From an uncultured Prevotella sp. (lineage in GTDB: Bacteria > Bacteroidota > Bacteroidia > Bacteroidales > Bacteroidaceae): DNA of 33,114 nucleotides. Location of the stretch: the NCBI GenBank assembly GCA_934203355.1, contig CAKPZC010000022.1, forward strand, positions 1-33,114, in the 5' to 3' direction. Below, in pieces: positions 1-8,693 of the stretch (position 1 is the stretch's first letter; every line of letters begins with the position of its first letter). Position numbers and translations under genes: made by a program. The notes under the pieces were generated by a model. It had not been told where the DNA came from and ran no database searches. It saw only the letters and a list, made by a program, of their open reading frames with translations.

Positions 1-122
1 GCAATGATACGCTGAATGTCATCTTCCGTGACTTCTTCCTTGTCATAAAAGATGGCATTGAATACATTTGCTTCGTGGCGACGCATGTATTTCTTCCATT
101 GCTGATGATTGTATGCAGGCAT
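1..122 (-). CDS. Unrecognised protein, N-terminal part only
   Basis: A minus-strand reading frame opens with ATG at 122 and stays open to the window edge, giving about 40 residues that begin MPAYNHQQWKKYMRRHEANV and continue with an acidic stretch. The start lies 2 bp after the TGA that ends the frame at 125-577, so the two were probably one transcript. The visible part is charged and has no signal peptide or membrane segment. I do not recognise the family. The tight spacing supports a real gene, but the rest lies outside the window. Confidence 0.5.
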   Translation of the reverse strand, partial: MPAYNHQQWKKYMRRHEANVFNAIFYDKEEVTEDDIQRII

Positions 123-124
123 AT

Positions 125-577
125 TCAAAATCCGTAATACTTGTGCTGTTGGTTTAATATATCATCAAGGTGTTGCAGTCTGAAAGCCATGAACTCGTTT
201 ATTAAGTTCTGAATGGTCAATGGGATACCTCTGCAATGCATCTCAGGAGCCACGTACTTTCCATGCCTTATAAACAACGCCCTCAACGTTCCTTCCGGGT
301 GGCTTAGGATTCCTTTGGTCAATATCAGTCCCATCACCACCTTATTGACAGCATTCATGTTCCATAATCCTGCACGGTCAGCGATAAGGATTCGAAAGTA
401 TTCAAGGTTCTCGCAAAATGACTGTACGGCAAATTGTTCGTAGACAAGGGTTACATATCTCAGAAACTGTTTGTCTTTCTCTTTGAGGATGGCATACCTC
501 AGAAACTGTTTGTCTTTCTCTTTGAGGATGGCATACCTCAGAAACTGTTTGTCTTTCTCTTTGAGGATGGCATACTG
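125..577 (-). pseudogene. ORF with no start codon, containing a 13-residue tandem repeat
   Basis: Read on the minus strand this frame is open from just after a TAA (578-580) to a TGA at 125-127, about 150 codons. It has no ATG, GTG or TTG until an internal ATG at 358. The upstream third is three copies of a 13-residue repeat (RYAILKEKDKQFL), and the rest is unrepeated and mildly hydrophobic. An alternative short frame begins ATG GAT TAC just upstream and stops after six codons. The simplest reading is a gene that has lost its 5-prime end or been frameshifted near 580, with repeat expansion at the scar. A shorter real protein of 77 residues from the ATG at 358 is also possible. I do not recognise the family. 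Confidence 0.4.
454..574 (-). repeat. 39-bp tandem repeat, three copies
   Basis: Three adjacent copies of a 39-bp unit start at 454, 493 and 532, followed by the first 4 bases of a fourth (571-574). Copies 2 and 3 look identical; copy 1 differs in at least one base near its start. Thirty-nine is a multiple of three, so copy number can change without breaking the minus-strand frame. Two of the three minus-strand frames stay open through the array. Confidence 0.9.
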
Positions 578-602
578 TTATCACGAACAGTGGTAATCCA
601 TA

Positions 603-1055
603 TCAAAACATTTTTATGAGTTCCTCGCAGATGCTGTTTAGCATTTTGAAGTCATCACAGAATGTAGAACATTTATAGTAAATAGTTGTAGTTCCCTTTT
701 CTTTGTCTATACTCCATCCGTATTTGTGTTTTGCAAGAAAAGAACCTATTGTGATGCAAGGTACAGAGCTGAACCAACCTGTTGATAGATACTCCCGTTC
801 AATACTGTTATAATTGTTGGCAATTGCTAAATCTAATAGCCAATTTTCATTTAAGACTTTATTTATTTTTAACCGATAGCTTCCATACCCTTCTTCAAAG
901 ACATTATAAGTGTACTTTTTCATCAGCCTTCGCATCTCGTTTTGGGCATTTTCCCTCACAGCCATATTAGAAAGATTTTCCATACATAACATGAATGCAT
1001 GATTATAATCTTTCGTTACCTCAAATCTTCGTATGTCTTGAAAAAAATCGTTCAT
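603..1055 (-). CDS. Unrecognised 150-aa protein
   Basis: A 150-codon frame begins with ATG (MNDFFQDIRRFEVTKDYNHA). It has no signal peptide, no clear membrane segment, and no nucleotide-binding or metal-binding motif that I can see. Its middle is rich in Asn and Tyr and the C-terminal third carries a few isolated cysteines. It begins 58 bp after the stop of the metallopeptidase gene, a wider gap than elsewhere in that operon. It could be the last operon member or an independent gene. The AT-rich composition matches the operon. The function is unknown. Confidence 0.6.
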   Translation of the reverse strand: MNDFFQDIRRFEVTKDYNHAFMLCMENLSNMAVRENAQNEMRRLMKKYTYNVFEEGYGSYRLKINKVLNENWLLDLAIANNYNSIEREYLSTGWFSSVPCITIGSFLAKHKYGWSIDKEKGTTTIYYKCSTFCDDFKMLNSICEELIKMF

Positions 1056-1113
1056 TTCATATAAGTTTTAGATAGCAACATTAGCAATATCTTCATCAAT
1101 TTATAGAATTTTT

Positions 1114-2013
1114 CTACTGTGCCAATTCACTTTGGCAATATTCGCATTCTGTAGCCCCTGCTATATTATATTTGCCGCAGACAGGACATTTGATGGCTCC
1201 ATTTCCTTTAATTAAATTCTCATATTCTCCGCTGTCTACCCATTTTTTTAACTCCATCACTCTATATAGTGTCCAAGGATGATCCAACGAGGTGATAGTT
1301 ATCAGTTTCTTAAAGAAATCTTCACTCTGTGTCATGCCTTTCTCAAAATGCTCAGCTTCGCGTATATATTCATCAATATTTATGCAATCTGCATATTTTA
1401 TAGGAACGCCAGACATCTTTATCAAAGCTTTCATGGCAGCTTTTGGATCTTGGCAAGCCAATAACCCTGCTCTATCAGCTGTGTATTCAGACATTCTATA
1501 CCAATATTGCAATGCAGAAAGCAATGCCCCTGTCATTGTTTCTGGCAGGAATGTACTGTTGAGTAAGTCTGCAAAATGATTGACAATGCAATGATATATG
1601 ACATGTCCACTTTTTATGTGTCCCATTTCATGACCTATCACAAAAGTCTGCTCCATGTCAGTCAGCATATCAATTACTCCTGAATTCAACGACATGATAG
1701 TTGATTCTTTGTATCCGGTTGTGTATCCGTTGATTCCATATGCCATTTCAAGGAAGACCCTAGGAAAATCCTTTAGGTCTAAAATTGCAGCTGCTTCTTC
1801 TATCAAAGAGTAAAGTTGGGGACATGATTTTTCTGTAACATGAAAGCATGAACCTTTTTTTATAACATATTCTTGTTTGACAACAGTCCAATCCAGATAA
1901 GTGGCGAAAAGTTTTTCCAACGGAAACTTTTTGACAGCATTTAATGCAGAACGATCAAACGGATGTTCGTACATTTTGGATGTGAGACCTACCAAATGTA
2001 TTCTTTCCATCAT
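1114..2013 (-). CDS. M48-family zinc metallopeptidase with C-terminal zinc ribbon
   Basis: This 299-residue protein carries the gluzincin motif HEMGH at about 128-132. The downstream SEYTAD segment supplies the expected third ligand, Glu at about 176, in the arrangement of M48 (Ste24/HtpX-like) peptidases. Unlike HtpX or Ste24 it has no obvious transmembrane helices, so it is probably cytosolic. The C-terminus has two CxxC pairs (Cys276/279 and Cys290/293), a small zinc ribbon likely used for protein contacts. The start codon overlaps the stop of the 251-aa gene in an ATGA, which implies translational coupling. In this operon it is the only obvious catalytic enzyme besides the GTPases, so it is a plausible effector. 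That role is inference and the substrate is unknown. Confidence 0.85.
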   Translation of the reverse strand: MMERIHLVGLTSKMYEHPFDRSALNAVKKFPLEKLFATYLDWTVVKQEYVIKKGSCFHVTEKSCPQLYSLIEEAAAILDLKDFPRVFLEMAYGINGYTTGYKESTIMSLNSGVIDMLTDMEQTFVIGHEMGHIKSGHVIYHCIVNHFADLLNSTFLPETMTGALLSALQYWYRMSEYTADRAGLLACQDPKAAMKALIKMSGVPIKYADCINIDEYIREAEHFEKGMTQSEDFFKKLITITSLDHPWTLYRVMELKKWVDSGEYENLIKGNGAIKCPVCGKYNIAGATECEYCQSELAQ

Positions 2014-2765
2014 GATTTATTTTTAAGATAGTTTATTAGCAGAGCTATTGCCATGACGATAATGGCACCTATGGAAATTTTTACGAATAAAGATTTCCTC
2101 TTCGGATCTATAGGGTCTTCTATAGGGGTTTTCTTAGGTTCTTTATCTTTAATATCGAACGGACTGCTCGTCATGAAATTCTTCCCCATGATGCTACCTA
2201 CCCTTTCTCTTAATTTGAAAATGGTATTAACATTGGATAAATCTATATTGAAATGATTGGCAAACTTCTCTGGGTTAGTTATATGGGTTTCGACAAACAT
2301 GAGTTTCTTGTCTGTGCATCTAAAGTCTTTTGTTTGTTGAATCTCAGTATTGTATATGTTGTCTAAAGTGGATTTCAACAAATCTGTATTGCAGCGTATT
2401 CCGCCAGACTCTCGTGAGAAAATCTCATTTATCCTTTCATCAAAAGTTTGCTTATAACCTGTATAAGCAAACAATATACTTCTAATTTTTTCGTAGTCGC
2501 TATCGATGAAAATGATTTTCATGTTAAGGGGTCTTCCAAAGCTGTCCTTTCCGCTTTCTTCCAATCCATCTAATGATAAGATGTAAGAGTCGTTTTCGTG
2601 GATAAGAATAATACTAAAGTCTTCCCAAAGCATGATATTGCCCAATGTGGGATAGCTTGCACTATTTTCTGGTGATGTCATAAGAACATTAGGCTCGCTT
2701 TCTTCCAGATTTTCCAAAGCAAACCATTTAAAACCATTGCAGTTTTTGTTTAGATATATAATCAT
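2010..2765 (-). CDS. C-terminally membrane-anchored protein of unknown function
   Basis: This 251-residue protein has no recognisable catalytic motif. Roughly residues 1-195 look like a soluble mixed alpha/beta domain. A Lys/Pro-rich linker follows (around 205-225), then one hydrophobic segment near the C-terminus (IGAIIVMAIALLINYL) ending in KNKS. That gives a tail-anchored topology with most of the protein in the cytoplasm. It starts 24 bp after the upstream GTPase gene and overlaps the metallopeptidase gene by 4 bp. By position it could act as the membrane-attached adaptor between the GTPases and the peptidase, which is inference only. Confidence 0.75.
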   Translation of the reverse strand: MIIYLNKNCNGFKWFALENLEESEPNVLMTSPENSASYPTLGNIMLWEDFSIILIHENDSYILSLDGLEESGKDSFGRPLNMKIIFIDSDYEKIRSILFAYTGYKQTFDERINEIFSRESGGIRCNTDLLKSTLDNIYNTEIQQTKDFRCTDKKLMFVETHITNPEKFANHFNIDLSNVNTIFKLRERVGSIMGKNFMTSSPFDIKDKEPKKTPIEDPIDPKRKSLFVKISIGAIIVMAIALLINYLKNKS

Positions 2766-2789
2766 GTTAGTATCTGTATTGATTTAAAA

Positions 2790-4100
2790 TTAGAAGTCGA
2801 ATGAAAGACTTTTGTTGTCTTTGTCAAAATCATTATGGACTTCTTTGTAGTTGTATGTTACATAACCATTTTTCTTCAGATTGTATAGCCTGATGCACAG
2901 CGGCTTTACTTGACGTGAGTCTTTATAGCCTCCGCACTTTATACCAATTTTTGCCCAAAATCCAAAATCTTCTTGAACTAACCCCCTGATAGTGTAACTT
3001 GATTTTACGGCAACACATTGCACGGAGAACTTCAGAAGTTGTAAAAACAATTGATCGCAGTTTTGAGGAGCGTAGCCACTATCGCCATCAGCCTTGTACC
3101 ATGTGAATGGAATCGGTCGTCCTGGACTGTATGCAAAAGGCAATTTCTCAGGAACTTCAGTCATCTCATCCTTTTCTTCGTCAAGTTCGTAATGACTGCC
3201 ATTGGGAAGAATGGCTAAGTCTTCCCCTTCCATTTCGCAACGAGAAGACATCTTGCCATCAAATTCATAGTTGTCGCTACCTTCGATTCTTTTATTGGAT
3301 GGGTACTTTAATATTTTCATTTTCTCCTTATCGGTATGATGGTCAAAGATGAGGCCACCAATGGTTTCAAGAGGCATAATCATTATTTTTGATTTAGACT
3401 TCATCTTGAATAGTTCGATTTGGGTTTTGTATACTTTTTGAACTTCCTCGTAAACTTCACCAATATTATGTCCGCCAATACCTTTTGTCCAGTATTCACA
3501 TTTGATAGGTGCGAAAATCAAGAGTTTGGGAATATTTGCTCCCAAGTTGTTTCCGAGGCTGCTTATCAAATCCTGTACTGCTACATTGCAATTGACTTTT
3601 TGCATATAGTCGTCTTTATTCATGGCAGAAGCATACATCATGGATGGCACATCTACTGCAACTATGAGTATTTGGCAATTTTTTGCTTGTTCGTCAATTA
3701 TTTTATGGTAAGCGATTTTGTTGTTGTCCGCTTGGAAATTTTCACCGGGAATGTCTATTATGTCCAATTCTATCTTTGGCAATCCTTTAAGATCCCTATC
3801 TAATAACATAGGCTTGGTGTCAATTTCGAAAGAATATTCAGTTGTGCCTTGAGTACCCAAGAGTTTTGGCATATTTGCACAACCGCCATTATTTTTTTTC
3901 AACATATCTTTCATTTCAGAAACTTGACAACCCAAACTTTTCTTGTCTTCTTCTCCGTTCACGGTGTTATAATCTGTTGTGTCGCTTATTGGTAATTCGT
4001 TGAAAAGATTGATGTTACTTCTATAGGAACCTAACATACTTGCGAGAATAGATGTCTTGCCTGACCTACTGGCACCTACCATCATTGCTTTTATTGCCAT
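2790..4100 (-). CDS. P-loop GTPase (TRAFAC-like), second of a homologous pair
   Basis: The P-loop GASRSGKTS lies at residues 9-17, directly after the start. A DIPG motif (116-119) matches the G3/Walker B position. No NKxD is visible. The strand where G4 should lie reads LLIFAPIKCE (about 193-202), a block shared with the neighbouring 360-aa GTPase (VIFVPLKCE). Both proteins also share a later GG(x)xFDH block, so they are paralogues. I chose ATG 4100, which gives 436 aa, 35 bp after the upstream stop. A TTG at 4172 would add a Lys/Gln-rich leader overlapping the upstream gene and push the P-loop away from the N-terminus. It resembles the paired GTPases predicted in bacterial conflict systems, but family membership is untested. 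Confidence 0.8.
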   Translation of the reverse strand: MAIKAMMVGASRSGKTSILASMLGSYRSNINLFNELPISDTTDYNTVNGEEDKKSLGCQVSEMKDMLKKNNGGCANMPKLLGTQGTTEYSFEIDTKPMLLDRDLKGLPKIELDIIDIPGENFQADNNKIAYHKIIDEQAKNCQILIVAVDVPSMMYASAMNKDDYMQKVNCNVAVQDLISSLGNNLGANIPKLLIFAPIKCEYWTKGIGGHNIGEVYEEVQKVYKTQIELFKMKSKSKIMIMPLETIGGLIFDHHTDKEKMKILKYPSNKRIEGSDNYEFDGKMSSRCEMEGEDLAILPNGSHYELDEEKDEMTEVPEKLPFAYSPGRPIPFTWYKADGDSGYAPQNCDQLFLQLLKFSVQCVAVKSSYTIRGLVQEDFGFWAKIGIKCGGYKDSRQVKPLCIRLYNLKKNGYVTYNYKEVHNDFDKDNKSLSFDF

Positions 4101-4135
4101 AATATAAATTTTTAATTGTTGTTTTAATAGTTGTT

Positions 4136-5218
4136 TTAACTGTTCTTTGAATAAAACAAATGTTCGCCACAAATCACCTTGAATCCCAATGTGTCTTTTA
4201 AGCGATGCCTGTCTATCTCCTTCATTTCTAAGAAGAATTCCTCATTGTGCTTGTAAAAATCCGAAAGAGATTGTAGCAATGCAGTAAGTCCTCGGGCACT
4301 ATTGCGATGACGCTCGAAGCATTGTGTCATGAAGGAGAGAAGGTAGAATATTGGTTGAGAACAAAATTGAGGCTGGTATTTTGCCCTGTCACCATTTTGG
4401 GTGACACCATCATAAAAACGATATTTGGCAACTTTGTTCCCAAATTCTCCATTTTCGAAATGGTCGAAAGCTACGCCTCCAACAGTTAGTATAGGTGTTA
4501 TTGCTACAGCTGTGTTGTTTGTCTCCTTAAGGGACGTTATGGCTCCTTTGTAACATTCTTCCACAACCTTTCTTGCTAATTCTTCCGAACGGTCAACCCT
4601 TTTTTCAATAGGTGTTTTCAAATCAAGATATTTCTCGCATTTTAAAGGTACAAAAATCACCAGTTTATTCTTGAAACTTTCAATGTTGTCTAAAATAAAC
4701 TTTGACACCAACTTTGTTTGGTTTTTTTCTTCATTGTAGATGCCTTCTTCCTCCATAACGTAAGGAGCATCTATGGCAACTATTATTGCATACGAGTTCT
4801 TAATCCTTTCTGATACCAAGTCTGGATCCATTTGTAGTTGCTCGCCTGGATAATCAGTAACGGTCACATCTATATTGGGTGGCATTCCTACTAATCCCAC
4901 TTCGAAATCATATTCTGCAATTCCTTTTGATGGAGGAATAGCGGCAATGTCAGTCTTGTCATCAAAAGCCTTGCCTAATTTGCTTCTTAGGTCATATAGC
5001 CTATCTCTTGTGTCATTTTTTGCAAGAAACTGAACTTTTGTCCTCACAAAGCCACCCATGCTCCTTGCGTCGTCAAGTATGGCGCACAATACTGAAGTTT
5101 TGCCAACTCCCCTTGCTCCTAACATACAGACATTAACTGCCAGGCGATTTTTTGAGGCTTTGTCCAATTTCTCTTGAAGCAAAGTCTTTGCTTCTTTAAT
5201 TTTCTGTTTTAGTCCCAT
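4136..5218 (-). CDS. P-loop GTPase (TRAFAC-like), first of a homologous pair
   Basis: This 360-residue protein has a short charged N-terminal helix (1-28), a P-loop GARGVGKTS at 34-42, a DYPGE G3-type motif at 122-126, and VPLKCE at 190-195 in place of a normal NKxD. It also has the block TVGGVAFDH (245-253) that recurs in the following gene. No membrane segment is seen. Its ATG lies inside the 3-prime end of the dynamin-like gene, a 23-bp overlap in another frame that suggests coupled translation. Two adjacent paralogous GTPases would fit a heterodimer. The nucleotide preference is not certain without NKxD, so an ATPase activity is possible. Confidence 0.8.
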   Translation of the reverse strand: MGLKQKIKEAKTLLQEKLDKASKNRLAVNVCMLGARGVGKTSVLCAILDDARSMGGFVRTKVQFLAKNDTRDRLYDLRSKLGKAFDDKTDIAAIPPSKGIAEYDFEVGLVGMPPNIDVTVTDYPGEQLQMDPDLVSERIKNSYAIIVAIDAPYVMEEEGIYNEEKNQTKLVSKFILDNIESFKNKLVIFVPLKCEKYLDLKTPIEKRVDRSEELARKVVEECYKGAITSLKETNNTAVAITPILTVGGVAFDHFENGEFGNKVAKYRFYDGVTQNGDRAKYQPQFCSQPIFYLLSFMTQCFERHRNSARGLTALLQSLSDFYKHNEEFFLEMKEIDRHRLKDTLGFKVICGEHLFYSKNS

Positions 5219-7592
5219 CGTTCAATCTAATTTTGAATGAATTCATGTCATTGTAGCTATTCATTACTGCGATTTTCTCTTGAAGCTCTTTTACTTTTTT
5301 GTTTGTACTCAGCAAATCTGAAATCTTGTCACCCCACAATGTTGTTGCTTTTTCGTAATAGAATGTCTCAAGTTCTTTTCCACCTTCTGTGAAAATGAGT
5401 TCTCTAACGAATGTATCTGACATGCACCATAGCAAGAGGTTGGGCATTGTGATGTCTTTGTTGTTCTGTGCGGAATTTAATATGCTGTCCTCAAGCATGA
5501 ATGCCTTTGTCATGTTCCGTTTCACCTCTCTTATCGAATTCATGAGTGCTTGCCATATACACTGGGCTATATCTTCTGTCTCTGTGTTTTCTGGTGGCAA
5601 AGTGTAACGCTCAGTAGAACGCAATGGTTCGCACGCCATGATACACTTGCTGTACATATACCCTTCAATGCTCATTCTGAAATTTAGCAAGCTGTCAATA
5701 GCGGAATATAGCCGATGGTATGAATAAAGATGTTCTTCGCAGAAAGCCTTCAACCATTCTTTGGTTGGCATTTCTTTGGATGCTGTTCTTACACTTATGT
5801 TTTTTAGCAAACCATCTTCGTACAAAATGCGGATGATTTTATTTTTTACCTTTTTCTGTATTTTAATAACCGAATTGGCACTTACCGTCTTCATAAAATT
5901 GAGCACATCTGCCAATAGATTGTCCATAAGGGTGTTGAACACATTGATTGTGTGTGAATTTGCAGCATTCATTTTGTTCAACTCGATAATTATGTCAGAT
6001 TTCTTAGGAACGAATTTGTGAAGACTCTCAACTTGTGGCTTCAAGTCGTTGGTGATGGAAACGCATGGTTGCGAAATTCCTTTTTCAAGGCGGTTTACGT
6101 ATTCTTTCAATTTTATGCGTAATTCAAGGGCTGCATAGTTCTGCTTGAAAATAGTTAAATAATTTTCCGTTCCACATACCATCTCAGTCATAGCTTCGTT
6201 AATATTGTCGCAAATGGTATTGTATTTCTCAAAGAACTCTGTTGCTTTTTTGTTAAAGTCTACCATGAAGGAATCGTCAATATAATTGATATTGCCCTCA
6301 ATGATTCCTAAAACTGGAATGACAATCTTGTTTCTCACTTCTTCCTTGTTCTTCGCATTGCAACTTGTTGCCATGACCAATTTTTGTTTGTCTTTGCCGA
6401 AAACGCTTGTCGACACGTTCTCAACAAGCTCCTTACACATATGATGATATGAAGGTGGAAGATTGTCTTTTGCCGAAATGTTCAAGTTGAAAGCAATCCA
6501 TTTCTCTGGATGGTAATCTGCCAGGGTATCGTAAATGATATTAAGCTCATTCTTTATGTCAGCAGGAAATTGATTATCACCATCCTCTCTTACTTTGAAA
6601 TTGTAAACTGCAACATCGGTCTCGTTAGCCAAGACATCTTGCATCTTCTTTGTATCTTCATTAATAGTGTATGCGTTTCCTAATCCAATGGTGTCTATGG
6701 CAATAATCTTACCAACATCCCCATATTCGTAGCGATTTTTAATATAAACCTTTTTTATAGTTACAAACTTATTGAATTTAACTTTTTTTTGTACTACGTT
6801 GCCATGTTGGTCTTCTATGTCTTCGATCGTATAATGTTGGTCGATATATGTAGATGGTATTGCTTCGTTTATATCGAAAAGCTTATACTTCGCCACATAC
6901 TCTATTACTTCACTCTTGTTGGAGAAGTGCTTTTTGGGGTGTCCTAACAAACAATTAGAATAAGATTGATAACCATTTATGTAATCATCAACAAAGGCTT
7001 TTTTTTCACCTTCGCTCTCATTATTTATGTCTATTCTCAAATTCGGAATCTGTTCTATTGATGTCAATTCCTCTTCTATCCCAAACTTTTTGAGATGAGT
7101 GTTTACGGCTTGCAAAAATTCTTTTGCTGAGTAGTATTCTATGTCCATTTCAAATGGACCGTCACTGTTTTGTATAATCGATACAGATCCAGTACAGTCG
7201 GAATAGCTGGAAGTTGGTATTACATCGTCGCCTAACTCTGTTATCGATTGCAAAATAGTGCTTTTGCCCATACGGGCATGACCTACAAGAGCAATACTGA
7301 CGTTGTCTCGGCTAAATCTTCCCTCCAACATAGTAGCCCTTTCTGTAAGCTCGTTAAGCATGTTGTAGAGTTTTGCAAAATCCATTTTTTTCATTGTCTC
7401 GTATAGCAATGGAGCCATATCTTTGACATTCTCCATATTGCTACTTTCTAATTCCTGTAAAGCTTTGCTTATTTTTGCAAATTGTTTTTTCTTCTCTTGA
7501 ATAACCGGAAGACGTTCTTGTTTGCGTCGGTCTATAATTCTATCTACGATCTGCGCGATTGATAATGCATTTGTTTTATTAAATTCGTTCAT
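5196..7592 (-). CDS. Large dynamin-like P-loop GTPase
   Basis: This 798-residue protein has a helical N-terminal region (1-95), then a P-loop GHARMGKST at 104-112, a switch-I-like DCTGS at about 132-136, and a G3 motif DTIGLG at 300-305. The long C-terminal half (about 450-798) looks almost entirely alpha-helical. This order (helices, GTPase domain, long helical stalk) is that of the dynamin/septin-like GTPases. A clear G4 motif is not visible. It has no transmembrane segment, so any membrane contact would be peripheral or through partners. It starts 6 bp after the DUF445 gene and overlaps the next GTPase by 23 bp. Dynamin-like proteins remodel membranes, and in bacteria some act in membrane repair or phage defence. 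The role here is inference. Confidence 0.8.
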   Translation of the reverse strand: MNEFNKTNALSIAQIVDRIIDRRKQERLPVIQEKKKQFAKISKALQELESSNMENVKDMAPLLYETMKKMDFAKLYNMLNELTERATMLEGRFSRDNVSIALVGHARMGKSTILQSITELGDDVIPTSSYSDCTGSVSIIQNSDGPFEMDIEYYSAKEFLQAVNTHLKKFGIEEELTSIEQIPNLRIDINNESEGEKKAFVDDYINGYQSYSNCLLGHPKKHFSNKSEVIEYVAKYKLFDINEAIPSTYIDQHYTIEDIEDQHGNVVQKKVKFNKFVTIKKVYIKNRYEYGDVGKIIAIDTIGLGNAYTINEDTKKMQDVLANETDVAVYNFKVREDGDNQFPADIKNELNIIYDTLADYHPEKWIAFNLNISAKDNLPPSYHHMCKELVENVSTSVFGKDKQKLVMATSCNAKNKEEVRNKIVIPVLGIIEGNINYIDDSFMVDFNKKATEFFEKYNTICDNINEAMTEMVCGTENYLTIFKQNYAALELRIKLKEYVNRLEKGISQPCVSITNDLKPQVESLHKFVPKKSDIIIELNKMNAANSHTINVFNTLMDNLLADVLNFMKTVSANSVIKIQKKVKNKIIRILYEDGLLKNISVRTASKEMPTKEWLKAFCEEHLYSYHRLYSAIDSLLNFRMSIEGYMYSKCIMACEPLRSTERYTLPPENTETEDIAQCIWQALMNSIREVKRNMTKAFMLEDSILNSAQNNKDITMPNLLLWCMSDTFVRELIFTEGGKELETFYYEKATTLWGDKISDLLSTNKKVKELQEKIAVMNSYNDMNSFKIRLNDGTKTEN

Positions 7593-7598
7593 AAATAA

Positions 7599-8573
7599 TT
7601 ATATTAATATATTAATACTCCCCATCGCCAATCCTAACAAAGCACCCAACCACACGATGGCTTTGAGTTCTTTGTCCATTACTTGGAAGATGAGCTTTTC
7701 AGTCTCGTTTACGTCCATTTCGTTGATACGCTCACGGACTATCTTGCTGATGTCAATAGAGTCGAGAATCTTGGGCAAGTGGTCGGTGATGACGCTGCGA
7801 TAAATGGATTCTATGGTGTTGACGGCTTGCGCAAGCTGTTCGTCATGCCCTTCTAGCAATTGGCAAACAGGCTTGTTCAAGAAGTTGTCTACCTCTTCGC
7901 CTATCATGTTCGACACAATCTCCTCACCATTGTTGCGAAGCATGGTGTTGATGTTGTTGGCAAGGAAATGTTCAGCAGGTTCACGAAGCATTCCTAAGAA
8001 CCTGGCAACGATGTTTCCTCCTAACAATCCTGCTGCCATACCACCTAAACCACCCAATGCGCCACCAATGCCAGATAGCAATTCTTGTGCTCCATCAATA
8101 GTTAGCTTTTGCGCAACATGGTCAATAGCTATATGAGCAACCTTTTCTCCAACAGAACTGTCAGCCAACTTTTCATAAGTCTGCTTGGTGATGCTTCGGT
8201 TGATGTTCTGTGCAATAGTATCAATTTCTTCTTTTGAAAGATAATGTTCTAAGAACTGCGATACCGTCTCGTTGTTTCTCTGCTGTGTGGCGATAAACTC
8301 CTCAACCGCAGAACGAACTTTCCCAGTCATATCCTCAGACAGAAGATATTTTTCCAATACCTCCTTGTTCATCAGATTCTCACTAATCACTCCACCTACG
8401 GCTTCAGCAATACGTCCTTTTTCCTTCGGGATAATACCAGGCGTAAATGGAACGTGGATGCCAAACACATATTTTGCTTTATGTGGGCGAAACAACATTC
8501 TTATGGCAATATCATTAGTTATATAACCAATGACACCGCCTAACAATGGTGCTATAATGTAAGATGCTTCCAT
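7599..8573 (-). CDS. DUF445-family membrane protein
   Basis: The 324-residue protein opens with a membrane segment containing GYITNDIAIRMLFRP (16-30) followed by PFTPGIIPKEKGRIA (42-56), the signature of DUF445 (YheB-like) proteins. A long amphipathic middle region contains a Gly-rich hydrophobic stretch, and a second membrane helix lies at the C-terminus (WLGALLGLAMGSINILI). DUF445 proteins are widespread and poorly characterised. This one is slightly shorter than the Bacillus YheB form. It is the first gene of the GTPase operon, with only 6 bp to the next start. It may be an older housekeeping gene beside which the AT-rich GTPase cluster has inserted, or the system's membrane component. No canonical promoter was found between its ATG and the terminator at 8658-8693. 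Confidence 0.85.
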   Translation of the reverse strand: MEASYIIAPLLGGVIGYITNDIAIRMLFRPHKAKYVFGIHVPFTPGIIPKEKGRIAEAVGGVISENLMNKEVLEKYLLSEDMTGKVRSAVEEFIATQQRNNETVSQFLEHYLSKEEIDTIAQNINRSITKQTYEKLADSSVGEKVAHIAIDHVAQKLTIDGAQELLSGIGGALGGLGGMAAGLLGGNIVARFLGMLREPAEHFLANNINTMLRNNGEEIVSNMIGEEVDNFLNKPVCQLLEGHDEQLAQAVNTIESIYRSVITDHLPKILDSIDISKIVRERINEMDVNETEKLIFQVMDKELKAIVWLGALLGLAMGSINILI

Positions 8574-8644
8574 ATTTTTATTTTGTTTATTGATAAAGAG
8601 AAGACAATCATCTCCATTCTATCATATTTCACGAGTCTTTTGTG

Positions 8645-8693
8645 CAAAAATAATAATGGGAAGCAAAGGCTCATGCACGAGCTTTCGCTTCCC
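8645..8693 (-). terminator. Rho-independent terminator on the minus strand
   Basis: Arms GGGAAGC (8658-8664) and GCTTCCC (8687-8693) extend inward through a second helix (AAAGCTC/GAGCCTT on the minus strand, one mismatch) to a 6-nt loop. On the minus strand the stem is followed by an A/T tract ending in five T. It lies about 70 bp before the DUF445 start codon. It therefore ends either an independent RNA or an attenuated leader. Confidence 0.75.

Noticed and set aside
4101..4172. N-terminal extension of the 436-aa GTPase from a TTG
   Set aside because: It would overlap the upstream gene by 37 bp and add a Lys/Gln-rich leader from A/T-rich intergenic sequence; the ATG at 4100 directly precedes the P-loop.
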